From: an uncultured Bacteroidota bacterium
GTDB taxonomy: Bacteria > Bacteroidota > Bacteroidia > Bacteroidales > F082
Direction: 5' to 3'
DNA: 20,211 bases
Assembly (NCBI GenBank): GCA_900542475.1
Contig: UQNO01000034.1
Coordinates: forward strand, 1-20,211
The notes beneath the pieces were generated by a model. That model was not told the DNA's origin. It saw only the letters and a list, made by a program, of their open reading frames with translations, and did no database searches. The position numbers were made by a program, and so were the translations under genes. This document shows positions 13,701 through 20,211 of the stretch, piece by piece; position 1 is the first letter of the stretch; every line of letters starts with the position of its first letter.

Positions 13701-16700
13701 TTGTTTGTACCTGGTGTTGGCGGAACAGGACCTGAACCTGGAGTCTCGCCTTCCCACATTGCCCAACCTGTAGGTGATACATACAGGCCTTCAACTGGAG
13801 CGATAATCTCTTGGAGAACAACGTCATATTCATATTCATCAGCATCGATGAACTCAACGTCAACAAATGATTCATAGCCAGCCAGAGAAACCGTGATTGT
13901 GTCGTTTACACCCTTACGAACCACGAGTTCCGCCATACCGTTTTCATCAACTGTTGCTGTATAATTTTCATTGGCGTTAACAACTGTAACCATTGCACCT
14001 AATGGTGACTGTCCGTTGTTCAATGCCACGTTGAATGTCATTGTGGATTCCATATCCTTCTCGATCATATTTGACCAGATAATCTCTGAAATGCCACTGC
14101 CTGTTGGACCTGGTGTTGGAGGTGTTGGAGGTGTTGGAGGTGTTGGACCGCCGCCGCCTGTTGTGAGAGTTACGTCATCAACATTGATATAGAACATGTC
14201 TGAGCAGTTGAAGTGACGGATAGCGACATAGATGTCCTGACCTGCGTATGCGCCAAGGTCAACGGTGTATTCATACCATGCGCCTTCTTTGCCTTCACGG
14301 CTTCTGCTTGCGTAGTTGCCTGTGTTACCGGCTTCTTTGGCTGTCATTGTCCACTCCTGAATGGTTGTGAAGTCATTGCCACTTGTATTGCCTGTTGTTG
14401 AAACTGCAACGCCGAAGTGCTCTGCCGGATAAGACGGATCCTGCGCGCATGCCCAGAAGTTGATTGATGAGTACTGACCCTGTGGCGATACTATATAGTT
14501 ATCAGGGGTCAATGGCATGTTTTTATAACTTGCCGATGAGATGCAGTCTTCGCCATCGTGTGCCGGAATGAGATAACCTGCCATCAAAACCGATCCAAGC
14601 ATCCAGTTGTTGCCGTCGCCGTCGGCGTCGATTGTTGTCCAGCCCTCGAGCGAGCCTTCGAAGCTGTATGTGTTTTGGTCACGATTTGTAGCTGGAGAAT
14701 ATCCATCGTATGTAGCTGCTATACCCCACTGGTATTCACCGTATGGAAGTGTCGGCCAGCTATTGTCAACGTATGAATAAACCTCGCCGTCAATACCTTC
14801 AGCGATGAGTGTTGGCTCTTCGTTGACAACGTTGTTACGACGATAGAGGTTGTAGCTTACGAATGAACGACCGCCACGTGCTACAGCATCGTCTGAACCA
14901 TCGTCCAATATGATATCATCAACATTTAAAATGAACTGGTCGGTGCAGTTGAAGTGACGGATGGCAACCCAAATCTCCTGACCTGCGTATGCGCTGAGGT
15001 CAACTGTGTATTCATACCATGCGCCCATTGCTCTTGTCTGACCGTCACGGCCTTGAGATGATACACCAGTACCTTTGGCTGTCATTGTCCACTCCTGAAT
15101 TGTTGTGAAGTCATTGCCACTTGTATTTCCTGTTGTTGAAACCGCAACGCCGAAGTGCTCTGATGCATAGTTCGCATCCTGTGCGCATGCATAGAATTTG
15201 ATAGATGCACCGTTCTGTGCCGCAATCTTATTAGGTGATACAAGGTAGTTGTCCGGTGTCAAAGCCTGTAATAACTGGTTGGCGTATGAGCCTGAAAGCA
15301 CAAAACCGTCTGATGAATTGTGACCTGAACCTGCAAGGTTTACACCTTGGTTGTGATAGACACCTGGATTTGCACTTGTTGCCCAGCCGTAGCCATCACC
15401 GTCGGCATCGATAGATGTCCAACCCATCATAGTGCCATCGTCGAAGTTATATACCTGACCATTTGGTGCCGGACCGGCCTGCTTGTACAAGAAAATATTG
15501 TCAACATACACACAGTCGTCGTTGGCGTTGACCGAGAAGTCTTTCGCGTACTCCCACTTGTATGTGTGAGTGCCCTCTGTAACTGGATATTCTTTGTATG
15601 TGTATTGTTGGTTGCCGCTAATTGCCGAACCTTTCTCAACACCGTCAATGTAGAAGCGGAACTTGTCGAAGTTTGTTTCTGAAGAGCATTTTACCCAGAA
15701 TCCCATCAAGCCGTCGAAAGGAACGTCAACGACAGCCTCAATTGATGAAACACCGTTTCCAACACCTTCGCAAGTTGACTTCATGGCATAAGTGCCTTCG
15801 TATGGGTTAGATGTTGTGACAGCCCATGGATATGTGTCCGGCAATACGAAGTTAGCCTGTGAGAAGTCTCCTGTCTCAAAATCAACAAACAACTCGGCTG
15901 GTGTCCAAGACCATTCGACCAAAACATCATTTTCTTCTTCTGTTGCTTTAATCACACTGAGAGGATAGTAGAACTCGTGTGTGATGATGTTGATTCCTTC
16001 TGTTGCTTCATTGTAGTTGACAACAACATTTGGATATGTCACTTCTGCATAACCGTCTGTTACAACAACAGCTTCATAGTTACCGGCATATATCTCGCCT
16101 GTAAATGCACCGTTTTCATCTGTTGTCACAGTAAAGACTTGGTCTGCACCATATTCATCGACACCGCGGAACTCAACTGTTGCAGATGCAATTGGATGTT
16201 CTTCATCCGTATCATAAACGTTACCGCTGACGGTACCGTTGCCTGTCATGAAAACAGTAACAACATTTGAATAGTCTGATTCACCTGCGTCATAAACAGC
16301 TGTCACAGCAAATTCATAGCCACTCATGTTGTAGCCAAGGTTTTCAACGGTGTATGTAGGACTCATGATGAGTGATTCATTTACCTTAACGATACCATTT
16401 CCGTCTGCCATATAAAGGTTGTAACCCTTGTGTGAGCGTGTGGCTGCCGGCCATGAGAACACGGCTGCATCGCCTGGATAGAGTTCACTTGCCGCAACTT
16501 CAAGACCATCGATACCTTCGATAGGTGTTATGAATGCGATGATTTCTCCCATTGTTGTACCTGTGGCGTTACGTCCGTTAACCTGTAAGAAGTATGACTG
16601 GTTAGGCTCAAGGTCCATGATGATTGCCGACTCTACGAGATTGCTTGTCCAGTCGATGAGAGGTGTTTGTGGGGGATACTGTGTTCCAAACAAAACCTGC

Positions 16701-18763
16701 ATCTCTGTTGTGTAGTCACCGAGAATCCACTGTGCGATGCAAGGAGCGACAACGTCTGTCTCGCCATCGTATGGTGTGTAAACAATTGACTGTTCCGGAG
16801 CAGGGATTTCTGCTGTAGCCATATCAACACCAAAGTCTCTTGTTGTCGAAGCTACTGCCACATAGTATGTACCTGCCGGCATGAACATGTTTTCAATTTG
16901 ATATACAGCTGATGTTTGTGTTGAGTCGTTTCTATGACCATTCTTAATCAAAGCCTTGTCATTCTGATATTGAGCGGCAATCTGTGCGTGTGAAACGCCG
17001 TTGATTGTTGCTTCAGACTCTGTAATCTGGCTGACTTCCGAAGCCTTGAAACCTCTGTGGTTGATTTCTGTAGAATTAACCGCAACTTCACGGCCTGTAG
17101 GAATCTCCAAGAAGTGAGTGTTAATAATCGCTGTATGGTCAGGGTCGTTGTTCCATGTTCCTGCAACATCACGTGTGTACCAAAGCTTACCTGCTGCATC
17201 AACAACACCGTTACCGGCAACAAATCTTGTGTTGTCTGTAAAGAACATAATCCAAATGTTCTCGTCATCGCCCAAGAATTGAGGCACATCAAGTGCAAGT
17301 GTGAAGAAGTTGTTAGGTGTAAAGCCGGTAAACCCTTGATAGTAAACCAAGTTGTTGATGTCAGGAGTGTCGCCGCCCTTCAAAATGAACAAGTCGCAAT
17401 ATGTGCCACCAAAGTTGCCAAGTGCTGATTGAACTTCTGTGATAGCGCAGTTGCCAAGATTGTATTCCTGAAGATATGCCGCAGGAATCATGTAACCGAA
17501 TGCTAAAGTTCCAGGGGTTGAATAACCCAAGTTGACCATTGAGCCTTCATATTCGTAGTTCCACCATAAACTCATCGGACCGGGACCTACTTGAGGACCT
17601 GTGTAAACATAGTTGTTGTTTTCATCAGGACCGCCAACACCGTTGAAATCTTCTGTATAGACTTTTGTCACAGCGTTTTCACCGTTTGTACCGGCGCTAA
17701 ACATTACGTCTTGGTCGAATGTCACTTTGTAAACAGCGTCCACTGCACCCTCAACCTGACCCATCACGTAGTTCTGGTGAAGACCGGCTGTTGTGACATT
17801 GCCACTATACGGCATTGCCGAAACAACCTGGGCTTTCTCCCAAACATCTGCCGTCGTTGGCATGTATGCCATGGCTGAAATGTCAACTGTAGTGAAGCCT
17901 CTTGAATCCGAGAAAGCGACCATCAACTGTCCGTTCTGATCCCCGGCGTTACCTGTGCCTGTTCCAACTTTAATTTCAGACGATTCTCCGTATGCCAATG
18001 AAATTGGAGTCTGTGCGTCAACAGTGAAGAAATTGTTGTTCGACTCAATCAGTGTAACGTTGCCGTCGTTGCCGTCATTGGTAATTGTGACTGTTTGCGG
18101 TCTCATCCATGCTCCGACAGGACGCTCTCCCATCTCGATAGGACTTGGTGTGACCATCATGGCTGTCGGACCAAGCTCAACTTCCATGTCAAACATCATG
18201 TGATTCTTGTAACCGATAACTGCACCTCCACTCAAGTTTGTCACATCGTAAGAAGAAGCGTCGCGATATACGCGTATGGCACCACTGTTAGCCGTATAAG
18301 CCTTGAACGTTACTGTACTTGTATATGTACCGGTAACATCTTGAACACAAAGTAGCAGGTTGTCTGTTCCATTGTATTCAAATGGAGTGTCTAAATTTAT
18401 GGTCACCCAGCCTGGCGCGAAACTAACAGATGTAGCAGAAACCACCATGTTTTCTTGTGACAACTGCTCCCAATCGCTTGTACCGCTGAATGCGCTTCTT
18501 GTAACATGTGTCATATACACGTTTAAATCACGTGTCTGTGTACCTGAAGCAACCTCAAAGCTAATAGCGTTGATTGTTCCCGCATACTGTAACTCCGCAG
18601 GTGTGAAAATCTGCTGTGTCACAGAGTACTTATAGTAAGTATAAGTGGGGATGTAACTGCTCGTTGTTGAAGCCGTACCCACTTCCACTCGCTTGTTTGC
18701 AGCTTTCATTGTACCTGTAAAGGTAAACAAAAGCATTGTCAGAAATAGAAAAACTTTTTTCAT
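10751..18763 (-). CDS. Giant secreted HagA/gingipain-type adhesin with five cleaved-adhesin domains and T9SS tail
   Basis: A 2670-residue surface protein. Order: signal peptide 1-21; jelly-roll-like N-terminal domain about 25-200 (YKYSVTQQIFTPAEL); an Ig/ASH-like segment about 205-305; Fn3-like repeats about 680-850; carboxypeptidase-regulatory-like domain about 855-930; a further jelly-roll-like domain about 945-1100. Five cleaved-adhesin modules follow at about 1107-1288, 1363-1540, 1689-1865, 2152-2330 and 2341-2513. They show GWTTIDADGDG, DNYLVSP, FYACAQD, AVSTTGNTSG, GAWYEYTVDL and IRHFNCTDQF. Between them lie a second regulatory-like domain, Fn3-like parts, a WYYYDNGVNVDAIGT module (about 1963-2125) and Thr/Pro linkers. 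A type A T9SS sorting domain ends the protein (about 2595-2670, SIYPNPTRGDITI). The adhesin modules match, from memory, P. gingivalis HagA/RgpA/Kgp, which bind haemoglobin and matrix proteins. No protease domain is visible. Ligand and proteolytic processing are inferred. Confidence 0.92.
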   Translation of the reverse strand: MKKVFLFLTMLLFTFTGTMKAANKRVEVGTASTTSSYIPTYTYYKYSVTQQIFTPAELQYAGTINAISFEVASGTQTRDLNVYMTHVTRSAFSGTSDWEQLSQENMVVSATSVSFAPGWVTINLDTPFEYNGTDNLLLCVQDVTGTYTSTVTFKAYTANSGAIRVYRDASSYDVTNLSGGAVIGYKNHMMFDMEVELGPTAMMVTPSPIEMGERPVGAWMRPQTVTITNDGNDGNVTLIESNNNFFTVDAQTPISLAYGESSEIKVGTGTGNAGDQNGQLMVAFSDSRGFTTVDISAMAYMPTTADVWEKAQVVSAMPYSGNVTTAGLHQNYVMGQVEGAVDAVYKVTFDQDVMFSAGTNGENAVTKVYTEDFNGVGGPDENNNYVYTGPQVGPGPMSLWWNYEYEGSMVNLGYSTPGTLAFGYMIPAAYLQEYNLGNCAITEVQSALGNFGGTYCDLFILKGGDTPDINNLVYYQGFTGFTPNNFFTLALDVPQFLGDDENIWIMFFTDNTRFVAGNGVVDAAGKLWYTRDVAGTWNNDPDHTAIINTHFLEIPTGREVAVNSTEINHRGFKASEVSQITESEATINGVSHAQIAAQYQNDKALIKNGHRNDSTQTSAVYQIENMFMPAGTYYVAVASTTRDFGVDMATAEIPAPEQSIVYTPYDGETDVVAPCIAQWILGDYTTEMQVLFGTQYPPQTPLIDWTSNLVESAIIMDLEPNQSYFLQVNGRNATGTTMGEIIAFITPIEGIDGLEVAASELYPGDAAVFSWPAATRSHKGYNLYMADGNGIVKVNESLIMSPTYTVENLGYNMSGYEFAVTAVYDAGESDYSNVVTVFMTGNGTVSGNVYDTDEEHPIASATVEFRGVDEYGADQVFTVTTDENGAFTGEIYAGNYEAVVVTDGYAEVTYPNVVVNYNEATEGINIITHEFYYPLSVIKATEEENDVLVEWSWTPAELFVDFETGDFSQANFVLPDTYPWAVTTSNPYEGTYAMKSTCEGVGNGVSSIEAVVDVPFDGLMGFWVKCSSETNFDKFRFYIDGVEKGSAISGNQQYTYKEYPVTEGTHTYKWEYAKDFSVNANDDCVYVDNIFLYKQAGPAPNGQVYNFDDGTMMGWTSIDADGDGYGWATSANPGVYHNQGVNLAGSGHNSSDGFVLSGSYANQLLQALTPDNYLVSPNKIAAQNGASIKFYACAQDANYASEHFGVAVSTTGNTSGNDFTTIQEWTMTAKGTGVSSQGRDGQTRAMGAWYEYTVDLSAYAGQEIWVAIRHFNCTDQFILNVDDIILDDGSDDAVARGGRSFVSYNLYRRNNVVNEEPTLIAEGIDGEVYSYVDNSWPTLPYGEYQWGIAATYDGYSPATNRDQNTYSFEGSLEGWTTIDADGDGNNWMLGSVLMAGYLIPAHDGEDCISSASYKNMPLTPDNYIVSPQGQYSSINFWACAQDPSYPAEHFGVAVSTTGNTSGNDFTTIQEWTMTAKEAGNTGNYASRSREGKEGAWYEYTVDLGAYAGQDIYVAIRHFNCSDMFYINVDDVTLTTGGGGPTPPTPPTPPTPGPTGSGISEIIWSNMIEKDMESTMTFNVALNNGQSPLGAMVTVVNANENYTATVDENGMAELVVRKGVNDTITVSLAGYESFVDVEFIDADEYEYDVVLQEIIAPVEGLYVSPTGWAMWEGETPGSGPVPPTPGTNNSFTEDFENGLNGWTVLKVNADGGEWLHSDQNPGGYNYTTHAHGGTGFAMCYSFVDYVGSFNTNSYLITPQKYGIVNGSTLSFWADNANDIFPENFSVCVATADNPTAADFTHVWTGAAKGAGVKTEMRHVNGRYDNWRLHTIDLSAYAGQNIYIAFHDVNNDVYEIWIDDVELTPGRGDRAPLSYKVMLDGKYVGESYELFYQVPVEDMVEGSEHVVSVAPLYASGMGEWMEYTWTYTPCNNFDGVTSFNSTVDNNKVTLTWTMPNGPTPPPTPGEGQWYYYDNGVNVDAIGTNGGEFWWGVMFPAGSYTGNAVTKVAAFDYMAMAGDVTIYNDGTTSPATAVGTANVTFTGTNDFAEVEFATPVTIDPTKNLWVVYHNASGAAFPAAVCDNTGDANGRWVSLDGSDWGDMVSYGINNTFMVRAYVAQGAKGEVVEISVPQATGISGGTLANAGVAKTSPARSNRDNHYSFEGSLEGWTTIDADGDGNNWMLGSVLMAGYLIPAHDGEDCISSASYKNMPLTPDNYIVSPQGQYSSINFWACAQDPSYPAEHFGVAVSTTGNTSGNDFTTIQEWTMTAKEAGNTGNYASRSREGKEGAWYEYTVDLGAYAGQDIYVAIRHFNSSDMFYINVDDVTLTTGGGGPTPPTPPTPPTENTYDFEDGTMQGWTTIDADGDGYDWTLTTNLPGHNASTGCVFSNSFVNYFGPVNPNNYLVSPTKAEYSQIKFYACSQDSGYPAEHFGVAVSTGSNTNAADFTMVDEWTMTAKGTGLPTQGRDGQTRAEGAWYEYTVDLSAYAGQEIWVAIRHFNCTDQFILKVDDITLTTGGGSVPPQPTEGIIGTILYRNDEFVGMFDANVTSFVDEDLASGTYLYTIRVIYDGDYDVTYYAMSCSEEEEVIINVNVLDNSEVINSIYPNPTRGDITIKATAMKQVTVFNSMGQMVLDQKVSGDNRVLNMGQFESGVYMVKVTTETGSDVKRISVVK
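11262..11383 (-). repeat. Diverged direct repeat, copy 1 (cleaved-adhesin modules 5 and 1)
   Basis: These 122 bp match 14934-15055 with six differences. They encode the YEYTVDLSAYAGQEIWVAIR and HFNCTDQFIL end of the fifth adhesin module, whose partner is the first module. The spacing of 3672 bp is a multiple of three. Confidence 0.85.
11741..12295 (-). repeat. 555-bp near-identical direct repeat, copy A (cleaved-adhesin module 4 and Thr/Pro linker)
   Basis: Base-by-base comparison with 14114-14668 gives four differences in 555 positions, at 11777, 11833, 12229 and 12280 in this copy. Three are silent. The one at 11833 makes residue 2311 serine where copy B has cysteine. One end carries tandem GGTGTTGGA units encoding the Thr-Pro-Pro linker. 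Confidence 0.95.
14114..14668 (-). repeat. 555-bp near-identical direct repeat, copy B (cleaved-adhesin module 2 and Thr/Pro linker)
   Basis: This is the partner of 11741-12295, exactly 2373 bp away (791 codons). Identity stops abruptly after CTGTA at 14668, where the flanking linkers differ, and at 14114 inside the GGTGTTGGA tandem units. The sharp edges suggest duplication or gene conversion of one module. Confidence 0.95.
14934..15055 (-). repeat. Diverged direct repeat, copy 2 (cleaved-adhesin modules 1 and 5)
   Basis: Partner of 11262-11383 with six differences in 122 bp; it encodes the C-terminal half of the first adhesin module. Confidence 0.85.
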
Positions 18764-18822
18764 ATTCGAAAAATTTAGTTAATAATTATGTTAATTCTTC
18801 TTAATTTTTCATTTTCACTTCA

Positions 18823-18860
18823 ATAAGGAGCGTCACTTTTTACAGTGACGTTCCTTATTA
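18823..18860 (-). terminator. Strong hairpin between the two adhesin genes
   Basis: AATAAGGAGCGTCACT (18823-18838) pairs with AGTGACGTTCCTTATT (18845-18860) over 16 positions, with one G-T pair and a 6-nt loop. It lies 17 nt beyond the stop of the upstream adhesin gene. On the minus strand it is followed by GAAGTG rather than a U-tract. It may end the upstream transcript, partly attenuate read-through, or stabilise a 3' end. No clear -7 box is visible between it and the giant gene at 18763. Confidence 0.6.
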
Positions 18861-18877
18861 TATAAGTAGGTGTTCTA

Positions 18878-20211
18878 TTACTTAACAACTGTCACGCGTT
18901 TCACGCTTGAGCCGTTTTCAGTATAGATGTTGACCATGTAAACGCCGTCCTCGTACTTGGTCATATCGACCACTGTCTCGTCGCCGCTTACTGTCTGTTC
19001 GTAAACAACCTGACCCATTGTGTTGACAATGCTGACGCGTGTCATATTCACAGCGTTGATATAAAGGTCACCGCTTGTTGGGTTAGGATAGATTGAGTTC
19101 ACAACTTCGTGCTCTTCCACATTGAGTGCAACCTGATATTCGATTGACATCGGGCATGAGATACCGTAGTTGGCATCGACATAGTACACTGTGTATGTGT
19201 GAACCTCTGTGTCAGGAGCCTGGAGTGTGAATGTCTGGTTGGTTGTTGCACCGACGATTTCACCGTCAAGTTCAATGTTGTACTTGTTAGGAACAATGCC
19301 GCCTGGCACCGGGCTTGGGCCACCCATCTCTATGAATGCGCGAACCATGAATGTGTTGTTTAAACCATGACTCGCGAGATCTCCCCAATCCGAACCGTCG
19401 AGTGATACCCAACGACCGTTGGCATCGCCTGTGTTGTCACAAACCGCTGCCGGGTATGCCGCGCCGCTGGCGTTGTATAAGATAACCCAAACGTTCTGCT
19501 CTGGATCAAGTTCGATTGGCTCTGCAAATTCAAATTCAACAAAGTTGTTTGAACCTGTGAATGTAATGTTAGTCTGACCAAGTGATGCGCCGCCCGGAGC
19601 GGTTGTTCCACCCTGGTAGATGTTGACAGAACCTGTCATGGCCATGTAGTCGAAAGCAGCGACCTTCGTGAGTCTGTTGCCCTCATACATGTTGGCAGGA
19701 AGCATGATGCCCCACCAGAAGTTGCCACCACCTGTACCTATAGCGTCAACGTTGACACCGTTGTCATAGTAGTACCAGTCACGTGTCATCTCTGTCGCCG
19801 CACCGAAGCCTTCACCGGCATTCATAACGTTGGTGTTGGCAACAAAGTTGGTGGTTCTGTTTTCAAGACTCATGATACCCATGTTAGGCTGATACAAGCT
19901 CTTACCACCGGAAATCGTTAGGTCAACACCGTCATTGTAACCGTACATCGACACTGTGAACTCGTATGTCTTACCAGCCTCGAATACATAGTCGTTATAA
20001 CGACCGCCAATGTTACCGTTAGATGCCGCAATCCAAATACGATCGCCCGGAGTTGGGTTGGTGATGCACCAGTCGTATGTGCCGGCAGGAATTGTAACCT
20101 CAACAGTGTTGTTGCAGACAATGTTGCTTGTTGTGCAGTTGCCGTCGGCATTTACAGGAATCTTGTGGCTGAACTGTGCGTAAATAGCCTCGTTGCCTGA
20201 ACAGTACAGAC
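18878..20211 (-). CDS. HagA/gingipain-related surface protein with T9SS tail (partial, 5' end beyond the right edge)
   Basis: The C-terminal 443 residues of a protein whose frame stays open to base 20211; an internal GTG at 19954 is not a believable start. The first visible part reads LYCSGNEAIYAQFSHKIPVN, then VTIPAGTYDWCITNPTPGDR and GGRYNDYVFEAGKTYEFTVS. This resembles the DUF2436-type domain of P. gingivalis Kgp and HagA. A module beginning WYYYDNGVNVDAIGTGGG (about 19785-19325) follows, closely related to residues 1963-2125 of the giant adhesin. Then come a short Fn3-like segment and a type A T9SS sorting domain (SIYPNPTSGDLYIN to the end, KRVTVVK). The protein is therefore exported to the cell surface. 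Whether its missing N-terminus is a C25 gingipain-type protease or more adhesin domains cannot be seen. It ends 114 bp before the giant adhesin, on the same strand, and the two probably form one virulence-like or colonisation locus. Confidence 0.88.
   Translation of the reverse strand, partial: LYCSGNEAIYAQFSHKIPVNADGNCTTSNIVCNNTVEVTIPAGTYDWCITNPTPGDRIWIAASNGNIGGRYNDYVFEAGKTYEFTVSMYGYNDGVDLTISGGKSLYQPNMGIMSLENRTTNFVANTNVMNAGEGFGAATEMTRDWYYYDNGVNVDAIGTGGGNFWWGIMLPANMYEGNRLTKVAAFDYMAMTGSVNIYQGGTTAPGGASLGQTNITFTGSNNFVEFEFAEPIELDPEQNVWVILYNASGAAYPAAVCDNTGDANGRWVSLDGSDWGDLASHGLNNTFMVRAFIEMGGPSPVPGGIVPNKYNIELDGEIVGATTNQTFTLQAPDTEVHTYTVYYVDANYGISCPMSIEYQVALNVEEHEVVNSIYPNPTSGDLYINAVNMTRVSIVNTMGQVVYEQTVSGDETVVDMTKYEDGVYMVNIYTENGSSVKRVTVVK

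Noticed and set aside
11741..14668. Insertion sequence or transposon creating the twin repeats
   Set aside because: Both copies are in-frame coding modules with no transposase, terminal inverted repeats or target duplication; intragenic duplication or conversion explains them.
19954..19956. GTG as the start of the upstream adhesin gene
   Set aside because: The frame continues open to the window edge with a recognisable DUF2436-like sequence and there is no signal peptide at the GTG.

Overview
The window looks like a chromosomal segment of an anaerobic member of the Bacteroidales (Bacteroidota). Four proteins end in the C-terminal sorting domain of the type IX secretion system (T9SS), which is confined to this phylum. 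Start codons lack Shine-Dalgarno sequences, and several genes have the TAnnTTTG -7 box typical of Bacteroidota promoters. Most Bacteroides species lack T9SS cargo, so a Porphyromonas-like or uncultured Bacteroidales lineage is more likely. The genus cannot be set from the sequence alone.

Layout. (1) Positions 1-1519, minus strand: a three-gene redox operon encoding a dihydroorotate-dehydrogenase-like flavoprotein, a rubredoxin and a flavin reductase-domain protein that runs off the left edge. (2) 1698-3338, minus: a secreted subtilisin-like protease with a T9SS tail. (3) 3443-8248, plus: a pseudouridine synthase with a long Arg/Asp/Glu-rich head, a secreted endonuclease/exonuclease/phosphatase-family protein with a T9SS tail, and DNA primase (dnaG). 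The first two are 2 bp apart. The protease and synthase genes are divergent, with facing promoters. (4) 8353-10675, minus: a D-2-hydroxyacid dehydrogenase, a short single-stranded-DNA-binding protein and an AT-rich phosphopantetheinyl transferase. (5) 10751-20211, minus: two large adhesin genes in tandem. One encodes 2670 residues. The other is cut by the right edge, with 443 residues visible.

The adhesins are the most notable part. The 2670-residue protein carries five modules that match my recollection of the cleaved-adhesin (hemagglutinin) domains of Porphyromonas gingivalis HagA and the gingipains RgpA and Kgp. It also has Fn3-like, carboxypeptidase-regulatory-like and Thr/Pro linker segments and a T9SS tail. 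Two of the five modules lie in 555-bp DNA copies that differ at only four positions. They are 2373 bp apart, which is in frame, so recombination between them could remove 791 residues and leave an intact shorter adhesin. The upstream partial gene shares one further module with the giant gene and begins with a region resembling the gingipain/HagA DUF2436 domain.

Regulatory structure includes two good rho-independent terminators (about 9894 and 10695), a strong hairpin between the two adhesin genes, a large imperfect inverted repeat abutting ssb, and repeated TATCTTTG boxes upstream of minus-strand genes. No intergenic stretch exceeds 300 bases. I saw no tRNA, rRNA, CRISPR array or insertion sequence.
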